Origin: Blastococcus aurantiacus | GTDB taxonomy: Bacteria; Actinomycetota; Actinomycetes; Mycobacteriales; Geodermatophilaceae | Assembly: GCF_900102425.1 (NCBI RefSeq) | Contig: NZ_FNBT01000002.1 | Coordinates: 310,001 to 374,000, forward strand | DNA: 64,000 bases | Direction of reading: 5' to 3' | Shown here: piece after piece, positions 18,262 through 26,944 of the stretch | How the letters are laid out: each line of letters starts with the position of its first letter | Position numbering within the stretch: position 1 is the stretch's first letter | Program-made: the position numbers and the translations under genes | The notes under the pieces: model-generated | Told to the model about the DNA's origin: nothing | The model's input: the letters and a program-made list of their open reading frames with translations, nothing else | Database searches by the model: none

Positions 18262-20382
18262 TCAGCTGCCGACGCGGCCGCCGTCCTGGCGGTAGGCGAC
18301 GGCGACGCTCGGCCGGGGGAACGGATTGACCCGGCGCCGGTCCGGCCACGTGCTCGACGGCGCGTCGACCGTGGAGCCGTCGGTCTCCCCCGGGTGCTGC
18401 ACCGCGACGAACACCGACCGCGCGTCCCGGGTGATCAGCGGACCGCTGCACTCGGCCCCGAACGGCACCGTGAGGAACCGCTTCACCTGGCCGCGCTCGC
18501 GCCCCTCGGTGGGGACGGCGTAGAGGCCGTCGTTGCTGCCGGGGAGGTTGCTCGGGCTGCCGTCGGTCGAGATCCACAGGTTGCCGGCGGGGTCGAACTC
18601 GACGTTGTCGGGGCAGGAGATCGCGCTGACCTTGGTCTTGTCGAAGCCGGCGAAGTAGGTGCTCGGGTCGGACGGGTCACCGGCCACCAGGAAGATCCGC
18701 CAGGAGAACCGCTCGCCCGCGGCTCCTGCGGTCTCCTTCCACTCGACGATGTGCCCGTGCCGGTTCCTGCTGCGCGGGTTGGCCTCGTCCGCCGCGGGGT
18801 TCGTCCCGACACCTCGGTTGGTGTTGTTGGTCAGCGCCGCGTACACCCGCCCGTTGACCGGATTGACCTGGATGTCCTCCGGCCGGTCCATCTTCGTGGG
18901 CGCCCATTCGGGGCCGCGTGCGCTCAGCTCGTCGGCGGCCAGGCGGGTGAAGGTGAGCACCCAGTCGACCTTCCGACCCGGAACCATCGACGCGCCGTTC
19001 TTCACCAGCGGGATCCACCGGCCGGTGCCGTCGAACTCGCCGTCCGAGGGCAGCGTCCCTGTGCCGTCGATCTCGGCCGCCGAGTCGCCGGTGAACTGCG
19101 CGACGTAGAGGTCGCCCTCGTCGAGCAGGGTCAGGTTGTGCGCGCGGGAGGCCCGGTCGTGTCCCCGCCGGAACTTCTTCTTCGAGACGAACTTGTAGAT
19201 GTAGTCGAAGCGCTCGTCGTCACCGGAGTAGGCGACGACGCGCCCGTCCTCGGCGATGCGCACGTCGGCGCCCTCGTGCTTGAACCGGCCCATGGCCGTG
19301 CGCTTCTTCGGCCGCGACGTCGGGTCGTAGGGGTCGACCTCCACGACCCAGCCGAAGCGGTTGACCTCGTTCGGCTCGGCGGCGACGTCGAAGCGCGGGT
19401 CCACCTCGTGCCACCGGCGTCCGGCCGCCGCGCTGGTGGAGATGCCGTACCGGGCGAGGCGCCGCTCGGGGTCGGCCACCGGACCGGCCGCCGGGCCGAA
19501 GTACTGGTTGAAGTTCTCTTCGCCGTGCAGCGTGGTCCCCCACGGCGTCTGACCGCCGGCGCAGTTGTTGAGCGTGCCGAGAACGGTGCGCCCGCGCGGG
19601 TCGGCCTTGGTCCTGAGGTACTCCGAGCCGGCCGCGGGGCCGGTGAACTCCATGGGGGTGTCCGCGGTGATCCGGCGGTTGCGGCGGCCGTTGCGGACGG
19701 GGCGCCACTCGCCGGTGTTGCCGTGCCGCCGGACCTCCACCACGGAGATCCCGTGGGCCATCATCGCGATCCGCTTCTGCTGCGGAGTCGTCGGCGAGGA
19801 CTCGGTCGCGACGCCGGAGAACATCAGCTGTTCGTTGGTGTACTCGTGGTTGACGACGAGCAGGGCCTCACGGTCCTTGTCGTCCAGCGGCAGCAGGCCG
19901 ATGTAGTCGCAGTTGTAGCCGAACTGCTTGGCCTGGGCCTCCGGGGTCTGCCGGGCGATGTCGAACTCCGGCGCGCCGGCCACGACGGGGTCGCCCCACC
20001 GCATGACCACCGAGTAGCGGTACCCCTGCGCGGTGACCAGCTCGTCCAGCGTGTTCTGCTCGACCGGCCGGAACGTCAGCGCCCCACCCCGGGTGCTCCC
20101 CCCGGGCCGGCCCGACGGACCGCGCTCGTTCGCGGCGGCCGGGGCCAGAGGCCCGGCGGCCACGATGAGCGCACCGGCGCCGGCCGCCTTGAGCATGTTG
20201 CGCCGGCTGAAGGCCGTCTGTACGACGTCGGCGAACGTGGGGTTGTCGCTCTGGTTCGGGATGGCGGAGTCGCAGGCGTTGCCGCACTTGTAGAAACACG
20301 TCACGTGGCTGCGGTTGCCGTGCCGCTTGAGGTCGAGGAAGGGCAGCAGCGCGCGACGGCGCGGCTCCTGGAGGTCGGTCAT
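18262..20382 (-). CDS. PhoX family phosphatase (Tat-exported)
   Basis: 706 residues from ATG 20382 with GAGGG upstream. The N-terminus has TCFYKCGNAC (residues 28-37) before an internal twin-arginine signal SRRNMLKAAGAG (residues 59-70), as in PhoX/DUF839 proteins. The rest is the six-bladed propeller: SPDNVEF-type blades, WISTDGSPSNLPG, and MEFTGPAAGS. PhoX enzymes are calcium/iron phosphatases that release phosphate from organic esters outside the membrane. Three repeat palindromes lie about 115 bp upstream of the start. Confidence 0.9.
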   Translation of the reverse strand: MTDLQEPRRRALLPFLDLKRHGNRSHVTCFYKCGNACDSAIPNQSDNPTFADVVQTAFSRRNMLKAAGAGALIVAAGPLAPAAANERGPSGRPGGSTRGGALTFRPVEQNTLDELVTAQGYRYSVVMRWGDPVVAGAPEFDIARQTPEAQAKQFGYNCDYIGLLPLDDKDREALLVVNHEYTNEQLMFSGVATESSPTTPQQKRIAMMAHGISVVEVRRHGNTGEWRPVRNGRRNRRITADTPMEFTGPAAGSEYLRTKADPRGRTVLGTLNNCAGGQTPWGTTLHGEENFNQYFGPAAGPVADPERRLARYGISTSAAAGRRWHEVDPRFDVAAEPNEVNRFGWVVEVDPYDPTSRPKKRTAMGRFKHEGADVRIAEDGRVVAYSGDDERFDYIYKFVSKKKFRRGHDRASRAHNLTLLDEGDLYVAQFTGDSAAEIDGTGTLPSDGEFDGTGRWIPLVKNGASMVPGRKVDWVLTFTRLAADELSARGPEWAPTKMDRPEDIQVNPVNGRVYAALTNNTNRGVGTNPAADEANPRSRNRHGHIVEWKETAGAAGERFSWRIFLVAGDPSDPSTYFAGFDKTKVSAISCPDNVEFDPAGNLWISTDGSPSNLPGSNDGLYAVPTEGRERGQVKRFLTVPFGAECSGPLITRDARSVFVAVQHPGETDGSTVDAPSSTWPDRRRVNPFPRPSVAVAYRQDGGRVGS

Positions 20383-20497
20383 CGGATCCCTCTGGTCGGA
20401 ACGGGCGAGACCCGAGGGACGCTAGGAAGTCCAGGACGCGGCTGGATGGACGCCGGGTGAACGCTGGGAGAGCGCAGGGACACGGCTCGCCCCGTCC

Positions 20498-20563
20498 GCT
20501 TTTCCGCGGAGAAGCGGTCCGCTTTTCCGCGGAGAAGCGGTCTGCTTTTCCGCGGAAAAGCAG
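20498..20563. repeat. CCGCGG palindrome repeat, cluster 3 (3 units)
   Basis: Three tandem units with CCGCGG cores at 20504, 20527 and 20550, exactly 23 bp apart. Units 1 and 2 are CCGCTTTTCCGCGGAGAAGC; unit 3 is the perfect form TGCTTTTCCGCGGAAAAGCA. It ends 2 bp beyond the stop codon of the minus-strand DUF3037 gene and lies upstream of phoX. Confidence 0.92.
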
Positions 20564-20565
20564 GG

Positions 20566-20961
20566 TCAGGCGGTGACGGGCAGGACCAGCAGGCGGAGGA
20601 GCCGGTCGGCCTCGGCGTCGGGGTCGGCGGTCAGACCGGTGTGCACCGGTCCGGGCTGGATGACGGTGCTGCGCGGCGCGGTCAGCCAGCGGAACCGCGA
20701 CCCGAGCGCCTCCCGCCCGGCCGCCCCGGCCCCGGGGTCCGCGGCGCACACGTCGGTCGCGGCCTGCAGCGCGCGGCCGATCGCCGCCGCGTCGGCCGTG
20801 GCGTCCAGGGCGCGCAGCCGCTCGGGGTCCAGGTGCACGCGGGCACCGAGGTAGTCCCGCTGCCGGCAGTAGACGAGGACGCCGGCGTTGAGGAACTCGC
20901 CCCGCTCGACCCGCGGCACGACGCGCAGCACGGCGTATTCGAAGGTGTCCCGACCCGTCAT
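20566..20961 (-). CDS. DUF3037 family protein
   Basis: 131 residues from ATG 20961, overlapping the HipA-like stop in ATGA. It starts with FEYAVLRVVPRVERGEFLNA and continues GVLVYCRQRDYLGARV, the DUF3037 hallmark. Function is unknown. It is repeatedly found with a HipA-like kinase gene, as here, so the two products probably act together. The stop is directly followed by repeat cluster 3. Confidence 0.88.
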   Translation of the reverse strand: MTGRDTFEYAVLRVVPRVERGEFLNAGVLVYCRQRDYLGARVHLDPERLRALDATADAAAIGRALQAATDVCAADPGAGAAGREALGSRFRWLTAPRSTVIQPGPVHTGLTADPDAEADRLLRLLVLPVTA

Positions 20962-21803
20962 CGCTGGGTGATCCCGTCCGGCGGCGGAGGACCCAGCCAC
21001 GACGGGCGGTTCTCGCCCCGCGGCGCCCTGCGGCGGCCCGCTCCCCCGGCCTCGGTGGCCGCGACCAGCCCCGGCAGCCAGGAGTCCCGCGCCGCAAGCC
21101 GGGCGAGGAGCTGCTCGACGTAGCGAACACGCAGCTCCGCGGGCGCCTCGCCCTGCAGCCAAGAGTCCGGCACCAACCCGAGCACCCCGTCCAGCAACTC
21201 GCGGGTGACCCTCGGCGCCAGCGCGGCGTCGGCGGCGGGCACGTCCGGCGCGCACTCGATCAGCGCGTGCGCCGACGCGTCGTAGGGCCGGGCCACCGCG
21301 GCGGCGGCACCAGGCCAGTGGTGGTGGAAGGTCAGCGCGGCGCCGTGGTCGATGAGCTGCAGCCGGTCGTGCCAGAAGAGCATGTTCGGGTTGCGCCAGG
21401 AGCGGTCGACGTTGCCCACGAGCGCGTCGAACCACAGCACGCGGCCGGCCAGCCCGCCGTCCACGCCGTCGGCGCCGGCCTCGAAGTCCAGCGCACCGGG
21501 CAGGTAGTCCAGGCCCAGGTTCAGGCCGGCGGAGCGCTGCAGCAGCTCCTGCACCTCGACGTCCGGCTCCCCCACCGCGAGCTCCGGGGCGACGTCGACG
21601 GTGACCAGCGTCGGCACCGGCAGGTCCAGCGCCCGGGCCAGCTCGCCGCAGACGACCTCGGCGACCAGCACGTTCACGCCCTGCCCGGCGGCCTGCCACT
21701 TCACCACGTAGGTGCCCAGGTCGTCGGCCTCCATGAGCCCCGGCAGCGAGCCACCCTCACGGAGTGGGGTGACGTAGCGGGTGGCGGTGACGGAGGCGAG
21801 CAC
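20958..21803 (-). CDS. HipA-like kinase family protein
   Basis: 281 residues from GTG 21803. HipA-fold features are visible: YVVKWQAAGQGVNVLVAEVV for the ATP-lysine/Gly loop, FDALVGNVDRSWRNPNML for the catalytic Asn/Asp loop, and LQLIDHGAAL for the metal-binding Asp. There is no HipB-type DNA-binding partner; instead DUF3037 is translationally coupled. HipA kinases phosphorylate proteins such as tRNA synthetases. Target here unknown. Confidence 0.85.
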   Translation of the reverse strand: MLASVTATRYVTPLREGGSLPGLMEADDLGTYVVKWQAAGQGVNVLVAEVVCGELARALDLPVPTLVTVDVAPELAVGEPDVEVQELLQRSAGLNLGLDYLPGALDFEAGADGVDGGLAGRVLWFDALVGNVDRSWRNPNMLFWHDRLQLIDHGAALTFHHHWPGAAAAVARPYDASAHALIECAPDVPAADAALAPRVTRELLDGVLGLVPDSWLQGEAPAELRVRYVEQLLARLAARDSWLPGLVAATEAGGAGRRRAPRGENRPSWLGPPPPDGITQR

Positions 21804-21816
21804 AGTGCCGGCGACC

Positions 21817-22287
21817 CTACCGGGGTGCCGTCCGCCAGTAGCCGGACATCAGCTCGTGCGACCAGGCCGGCTGGCGGATCTCGCCCCGTGGTGCGAACTC
21901 CGTCATGTAGGGCTTGAGGTCGAGCACCGGTGTGCCGTCGATGGCGTCCAGGGCGTGCACCGTCAGGGTGAGCCCGTCCATCGCGAGCAGGCGGCAGACG
22001 CTGACCCCGATCCGGTTGGGCCGGCCCTTCGCGCGCTGGGCGAAGATCCCGACCTTCGGCCAGTCCTCGTTGCCGCGCGGGTGCCGGGCGCGGGTCTGGA
22101 CCGTGGACGGCTCGACGCGGTCGAAGACGTAGACGACCTCGACGTGCGAGAAGTCGGCCAGCCCGTCGAGCGCGTCAGGGGTGAACCGCTCGGCGTCGAG
22201 CGTGACGGTCGCCGTCACCGTGTCCCAGTCGTCGTCCAGCGGCTCGGTGCGAGGTGAGTTGACGTAGCCGATCGGGGTCATCTCCAT
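21817..22287 (-). CDS. TrmO/TsaA family SAM-dependent methyltransferase
   Basis: 156 residues from ATG 22287. It opens with PIGYVNSPRTEPLDDDWDTV and has ADFSHVEVVYVFDRVE and RPNRIGVSVCRLL, the single beta-barrel UPF0066 fold of TrmO. TrmO methylates the N6 of t6A37 in some tRNAs. This protein lacks the C-terminal domain of E. coli TrmO, so it is a short-form family member and the substrate is inferred. Confidence 0.85.
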   Translation of the reverse strand: MEMTPIGYVNSPRTEPLDDDWDTVTATVTLDAERFTPDALDGLADFSHVEVVYVFDRVEPSTVQTRARHPRGNEDWPKVGIFAQRAKGRPNRIGVSVCRLLAMDGLTLTVHALDAIDGTPVLDLKPYMTEFAPRGEIRQPAWSHELMSGYWRTAPR

Positions 22288-22312
22288 GCGGGCAGCGTGC
22301 CAGCCGCCGACT

Positions 22313-22440
22313 TCAGGGGGTGCGCTGCGGCTGCAGGTCGATCTCCACGGGGCACACGTGCGGCGGTGTCGCGACCATCCAGCGGACGGCCGCGGCGACG
22401 TCGTCGGCCTGCAGCAGCCGTCGGGCCGCACGCCCGGCGC
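22313..22440 (-). pseudogene. C-terminal remnant of a short-chain dehydrogenase
   Basis: The minus frame ending at TGA 22313-22315 reads LLQADDVAAAVRWMVATPPH followed by VCPVEIDLQPQ. This is the usual end of actinobacterial SDR oxidoreductases (DVA-A-W-PPHV then an I-L-P strand). Upstream it runs into a C-rich low-complexity stretch and then the divergent DUF1990 gene, so the Rossmann domain is absent. It is read as a truncated relic. Confidence 0.6.
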
Positions 22441-22529
22441 CCGCGCCCCCGCCCCGGCCGCCACCAGCCCCCCGGGCGCCCCTGCCCCCCGCGTCGGGGA
22501 ACACTCAGCCCCGACGAGGGGAGGCGACG

Positions 22530-23084
22530 ATGGGGCTGTTCCGGGCGACCGACCCCGCGGCGCTGCGCGGCACGCCCTTCAGCTACCCCGAGGTGGGCGG
22601 CACGGGCGCGGCGGAGCTGCCCGCGGGCTACCGCACCGCGACGTACTCGTCGGTCGTGGGCACCGGCCGGGCCGACTTCGAGCGGGCGGTGACCGCCGTC
22701 TTCGACTGGCGGGCCCAGCGCAGCGTCGGGTTCGTCGTGCGCGCCGACGGCCCGGCGAGCACGCCCGGCACCGTCGTCGTCCTGACCGCCGGACTGCCGC
22801 GCCTGGGCTACGAGCTGCCGTGCCGGGTGGTCGAGGCGCGGGCCGACGGCGACGAGCGAAGCTTCTCCTACGGCACGCTGGCCGGCCACCCGGAGAGCGG
22901 CGAGGAGCGCTTCACGGTGCGGCTGCTGCCCGACGGCGACGTCGTCTACGAGATCCGGGTGTTCTTCCGGCTGGCCTCCCCCGCCGCCCGCGTGGCCGGG
23001 CCGCTGAGCCTCGTGCTGCAGCGGCTGGGCACCCGGCGGTACCTCGCCGCGATCGGCGCGGCCGCCCGGGGGCGAGGCGGGTGA
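22530..23084 (+). CDS. DUF1990 family protein
   Basis: 184 residues from ATG 22530 with GAGGGGAGG upstream. The family pattern is clear: FSYPEVGGTGAAELPAGYRT early, then GRADFERAVTAVFDWRAQR, and a C-terminal IRVFFRLASPAARVAGPLS. Function is unknown; the fold is thought SRPBCC-like. It lies 64 bp ahead of the serine hydrolase gene on the same strand. Confidence 0.87.
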   Translation: MGLFRATDPAALRGTPFSYPEVGGTGAAELPAGYRTATYSSVVGTGRADFERAVTAVFDWRAQRSVGFVVRADGPASTPGTVVVLTAGLPRLGYELPCRVVEARADGDERSFSYGTLAGHPESGEERFTVRLLPDGDVVYEIRVFFRLASPAARVAGPLSLVLQRLGTRRYLAAIGAAARGRGG

Positions 23085-23148
23085 CCGATGAGTCGCCCGA
23101 CGCCGAGCGGTCGGTACGTGCACGTCCACCGGCAGGGAGCAGAGGCAT

Positions 23149-24303
23149 ATGGGGCTGGCAACGGACGTCGAGGCGGTGGTCGCCGCTGCGGTGGCCGACG
23201 GGCAGGTACCCGGAGCGGCGTGGCGGGTCGACCGCGGGGACGAGGTGGCCGTGGGCGCGGCGGGCACGCACACCCCCGGTGGGGACGACGCGATGCGCCC
23301 CGACGCCGTCTTCCGGCTGTCCTCCACCACCAAGCCGGTGGTCGCCGTCGCGGCCCTCGCCCTGGTCGACGCCGGCCTCCTCGACCTCGAGGGACCGGTG
23401 GACGCGCACCTGCCCGAGCTGGCCGACCCGGTGGTGCTGGCCGATCCCGCCGACGCCGCCGCGGGCACCGTGCCGGCCCGCCGCCCGATCACCGTGCGGG
23501 ACGTCCTGACCTTCCGGTTGGGCCTGGGCATGGACTTCACCGCGCCGTGGCCGACACCCACCATCACCGCGCTGGCGGCCACCGGTCTGCCGGCCGGACC
23601 GCCCCAGCCGCAGGGCGCCCCACCGCCGGACGAGTGGCTGCGCCGCCTGTCGACGGTGCCGCTGGCGTACCAACCCGGGGAGCGTTGGCTGTACCACCTC
23701 GGGGCGTCGGTGCTCGGCGTCCTGGTCGCCCGGGCTGCCGGCCGTCCGCTGCCGGAGGTGCTGGCCGAGCGGGTGCTCGCACCGCTGGGTCTGGCGGACA
23801 CCGGCTTCGGCGTCCCCGCCTCCGCGCGGAACCGGCTGGGCCCGCACTGGACGCCGCCGGACGCCGAGGGCCGGCGGGAGTGCTACGACCCACCGGACGG
23901 GCAGTGGAGCCGGCCCCCCGCGTTCCCCGACGGCGGCGACGGGCTGGTCTCCACGGTCGACGACCTGGCGGCGGTCGCCGCGATGCTGCGGAACGGCGGC
24001 CGGGCACCGGACGGCGGGACCGTCCTCCGCGAAACCACCGTGGCGGAGATGCTGACCGAGCAGGTCGGCCCGGTCGACGACGAGGGCGGCGGCTGGGGGC
24101 TGGGGCTGGGCGTGCGCCGGACGGACGAGCCCGGTGGCCGCTCGGCCGGTTCCTACGGGTGGGACGGCGGCCTGGGCAGCTCGTGGTGGAGCGATCCGCG
24201 CACGGGGGTGTCGGCAGTGCTGCTGACCAACCAGATGTGGTCATCCCCCACCCCGCCGCCGGTCTTCGACGCGTTCCGGGCCGTCGCGTTCGGCCCGCGC
24301 TAG
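23149..24303 (+). CDS. Serine hydrolase (class C beta-lactamase / esterase family)
   Basis: 384 residues from ATG 23149. Active-site SxxK as SSTTKP (near residue 59) and a YxxS-type second motif at LYHLGASVLG. The C-terminal part includes WGLGLGVRR and the region of the third motif. No signal peptide is visible, so it is probably an intracellular esterase or peptidase-like enzyme rather than a secreted beta-lactamase. Its last bases overlap the stop of the convergent permease gene. Confidence 0.88.
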   Translation: MGLATDVEAVVAAAVADGQVPGAAWRVDRGDEVAVGAAGTHTPGGDDAMRPDAVFRLSSTTKPVVAVAALALVDAGLLDLEGPVDAHLPELADPVVLADPADAAAGTVPARRPITVRDVLTFRLGLGMDFTAPWPTPTITALAATGLPAGPPQPQGAPPPDEWLRRLSTVPLAYQPGERWLYHLGASVLGVLVARAAGRPLPEVLAERVLAPLGLADTGFGVPASARNRLGPHWTPPDAEGRRECYDPPDGQWSRPPAFPDGGDGLVSTVDDLAAVAAMLRNGGRAPDGGTVLRETTVAEMLTEQVGPVDDEGGGWGLGLGVRRTDEPGGRSAGSYGWDGGLGSSWWSDPRTGVSAVLLTNQMWSSPTPPPVFDAFRAVAFGPR

Positions 24304-25046
24304 ACGTCCCGTCGCTCGTGCAGCACGGCGCCGAGCACCCACGCGCCGACGGCCCAGGCCGCCACGACTGCCATCCCGACCGGCCAGCTGGTGGGCACCG
24401 AGAAGAAGGCGTCCTGCCCGACCCGCACCATGGGCAGCGCCTGGGCGAGCCGCTCGGCCCACCGCGGTCCGGACAGCGCGAGCACCGGCGGGAGCACCAG
24501 CACCAGCGCCGTCCCCACCATCACGGCTCCCGCGGTGGAGCGCAGCACCGTGCCCAGGGCGATTCCCAGCACCCCCACGAGCGCCGCGGCGCCCGCCTGC
24601 AGGCCGAGGGTGCGCAGCACCGCCGGATCGGTGGGGGGCACGCCGCCGGGCACCGCGGTGAGGGTGCGGGCGGCGAGGAAGCACAGCGCGGCGAGGACGA
24701 CGGCGAGCAGCAGGCACCAGACCACGACCACGACGGTCTTCGCCAGGAGCAGCCGCGTGCGCCGGGGCACGGCGGTGAGGGTGCTGACCGCGCTCCCCGA
24801 CGCGAACTCCGCGGTCACGGTGAGCAACCCGACCACCAGCAGCGCCAGCTGCCCGAAACCGAAGCCGATGAGAGCCGTCTGGACGGCGACCTCCGGCCGG
24901 TCGGCGGTGTCGGTGCTCGCGGCCGCCAGCGCGCCCACGGCCCCTACGACGAGGACGAACACCCCCGTGGCCCACCAGGTGGAGCGCACCGACCAGAGCT
25001 TCGTCCACTCGCTGCCCACCACGGCCGAGAAGGGCACTCCCCTCAC
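24300..25046 (-). CDS. ABC transporter permease (ABC-2 type)
   Basis: 248 residues from GTG 25046, overlapping the ATPase stop in GTGA. It starts VVGSEWTKLWSVRSTWW, the usual amphipathic entry of this family, and has six hydrophobic segments. It forms the membrane part of a two-gene exporter with the ATPase encoded upstream. Substrate unknown; related systems move antibiotics, lantibiotics or lipids. Confidence 0.88.
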   Translation of the reverse strand: MRGVPFSAVVGSEWTKLWSVRSTWWATGVFVLVVGAVGALAAASTDTADRPEVAVQTALIGFGFGQLALLVVGLLTVTAEFASGSAVSTLTAVPRRTRLLLAKTVVVVVWCLLLAVVLAALCFLAARTLTAVPGGVPPTDPAVLRTLGLQAGAAALVGVLGIALGTVLRSTAGAVMVGTALVLVLPPVLALSGPRWAERLAQALPMVRVGQDAFFSVPTSWPVGMAVVAAWAVGAWVLGAVLHERRDV

Positions 25047-25957
25047 CGTGCCGCCGCCCGGTACTCGACGTCGTCGCCGGTCAGGGCCAGGTAGGCGGCC
25101 TCGAGCGAGGCGGTCACCTGCGTCAGCTCGTGCACCCGGACCCCGGACAGGAAGGCGACGTCGCCCACCTGGTCGGTGTCCAGCCCTTCGACCCGCAGCG
25201 AGCCGTCGATCTGCAGCTCGATCGCCGCCCCGGCCCGCTGCAGCGCGGCGGCCAGCAGCGGCGCCTGCGGGCTGCGCACGCGGACGGCGGAGTGCGCGCC
25301 CAGCAGATCGCTCATCGGCACGTCGGCGAGCAACCGGCCCCTCCCGAGGACGACGAGGTGGTCGGCGGTGTCCTCCATCTCGCTCATCAGGTGGCTGGAC
25401 ACCAGCACCGTGCGGCCCTCGTCGGCGAGGTCGCGCAGCAGCTCGCGCATCCAGCGGATGCCTTCGGGGTCCAGCCCGTTGACCGGCTCGTCGAGCAGCA
25501 GGACGTCGGGATCGCCGAGCAGCGCGGCCGCGATGCCCAGCCGCTGCCCCATGCCGAGGGAGAAGCCGCCCACCCGGTCGTGGGCGACGCTCTCCAGGCC
25601 GACCAGCTCGATGACGTCGTCCACCCGGGAGGCGGGCAGTGCGTTGCTCCGGGCAAGCGCCAGCAGGTGGGCGTAGGCGCTCCGCCCGGGGTGCCGTGCC
25701 CGGGGGTCGACGAGCGCGCCGACACGCCGCATCGGGTGCGCCAGGTCGCGGTAGGGGCGGCCGAGCACCCGCGTCGTCCCGGAGGTCGGGCGGGTGAGAC
25801 CCAGGACGCAGCGCATCGTCGTCGTCTTGCCGGAGCCGTTGGGTCCGAGGAAGCCGGTGACGCGGCCCGGGTGGACGGTGACGGTGAGATCGGAGACGGC
25901 GGCCCGGGAGCGGTACTCCTTGGTCAGCGCCTCGACCTCGATCACGGGCGACAGCAT
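25043..25957 (-). CDS. ABC transporter ATPase (exporter type)
   Basis: 304 residues from ATG 25957. Walker A GPNGSGKTTTMRC, signature FSLGMGQRLGIAAAL, Walker B VLLLDEPVNGLD and the H-loop SSHLMSEM are intact. A C-terminal extension of about 80 residues follows, as in CcmA/DrrA-type exporters. Pairs with the coupled permease. Confidence 0.92.
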   Translation of the reverse strand: MLSPVIEVEALTKEYRSRAAVSDLTVTVHPGRVTGFLGPNGSGKTTTMRCVLGLTRPTSGTTRVLGRPYRDLAHPMRRVGALVDPRARHPGRSAYAHLLALARSNALPASRVDDVIELVGLESVAHDRVGGFSLGMGQRLGIAAALLGDPDVLLLDEPVNGLDPEGIRWMRELLRDLADEGRTVLVSSHLMSEMEDTADHLVVLGRGRLLADVPMSDLLGAHSAVRVRSPQAPLLAAALQRAGAAIELQIDGSLRVEGLDTDQVGDVAFLSGVRVHELTQVTASLEAAYLALTGDDVEYRAAAR

Positions 25958-25993
25958 GGCGAGCCGCCCGCCCCCGGCGGAAGAGGCGCGCCC

Positions 25994-26815
25994 TCACCCC
26001 TCGGTGCGGACGTCGTCGCGCTCGCGCTGGATCAGCTCCTTGCTGCGCACCAGCCGCAGCGCGGTGACCACCAGCAGGCCACCGGCCATGTTGAGCAGGG
26101 TCGTGTACCAGAACCACGCGATCCAGTCGCCGTAGCCGAACGGCCCGCCCGCGTGGATGCCGGCGAAGATGATCAGCGAGTCCAGGATCGAGTGGAACAG
26201 CACCAGACCAGCCAGGACGAAGGCGCCCGCCACGGCGGCGACGATCTTGCCGGTCTCGGACTCCGCGCCCTGCTGCATGCGGGTCATCAGGGTGATGGAG
26301 CTGCCGGCGAGGAAGGCGAGGCACACCGACTGCAGGTCCAGCGGCGCGTCGACGAAGGTGGTCGCCGACTCGATCGCCGTGACGCCCAGCTCCGGCAGCG
26401 CGTGCACGACGATCCACATCACCAGCCAGCCCCCGACCAGATTGGCGACCAGCGTCCCGCTCCACAGCTTCGCCAGCTGGCCGATCCCCGCCCGGCCGGC
26501 GACGACCGCGGTGACCGGCACCAGGAACCCCTCGGTGAAGAGCTCGCTGCGGGCCAGCAGCAGCGCGATGAACCCGATGCTGAACGCGAGGCCGGCCAGC
26601 AGGTGGCTGCCGGTCTCGGCGTAGACGGCGAGCAGGGCCAGCACGCCGACCCCGACCTCCAGCCCGCCGGCCAGCCCTGTGGACAGCACCTCGCGCCACG
26701 TCCGGTGCAGCCGCTGCGCCCCCTGGCTGACGATCCGGTCGAACGCCTGGGCGACCTCGTCCTCCTCGGGGGCGTCGGTCTCGCCGAGCTCGCTGCGTGC
26801 CTCGTCGGTGGTCAC
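25994..26815 (-). CDS. Formate/nitrite transporter family channel
   Basis: 273 residues from GTG 26815. An acidic N-terminal 30 residues precede six membrane helices of the FNT fold. Family landmarks are LARSELFTEGFLVPVTAVV, WSGTLVANLVGGW and SILDSLIIFAGI. FNT channels conduct formate, nitrite, hydrosulfide or similar anions. The ion cannot be decided from sequence. No formate or nitrite enzyme is adjacent. Confidence 0.86.
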   Translation of the reverse strand: MTTDEARSELGETDAPEEDEVAQAFDRIVSQGAQRLHRTWREVLSTGLAGGLEVGVGVLALLAVYAETGSHLLAGLAFSIGFIALLLARSELFTEGFLVPVTAVVAGRAGIGQLAKLWSGTLVANLVGGWLVMWIVVHALPELGVTAIESATTFVDAPLDLQSVCLAFLAGSSITLMTRMQQGAESETGKIVAAVAGAFVLAGLVLFHSILDSLIIFAGIHAGGPFGYGDWIAWFWYTTLLNMAGGLLVVTALRLVRSKELIQRERDDVRTEG

Positions 26816-26944
26816 GGGTCCCCTTCTCCCCCGCGTTCCCGGGCGGCCCGCGGCGCAGGGGCGCTACCCCCCGCCCGGCCGGGCACACGTCGCCGCACCC
26901 GGTCGGGTCGCCGCGGGCCGCCGCGACCAGCAGGATCAGCGACC

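Noticed and set aside
25130-26944. Plus-strand open frame fused in phase to the inositol-phosphatase-like gene
   Set aside because: The upstream part is antisense to the ABC ATPase and FNT genes and lacks domain similarity; the true start is GTG 26945.
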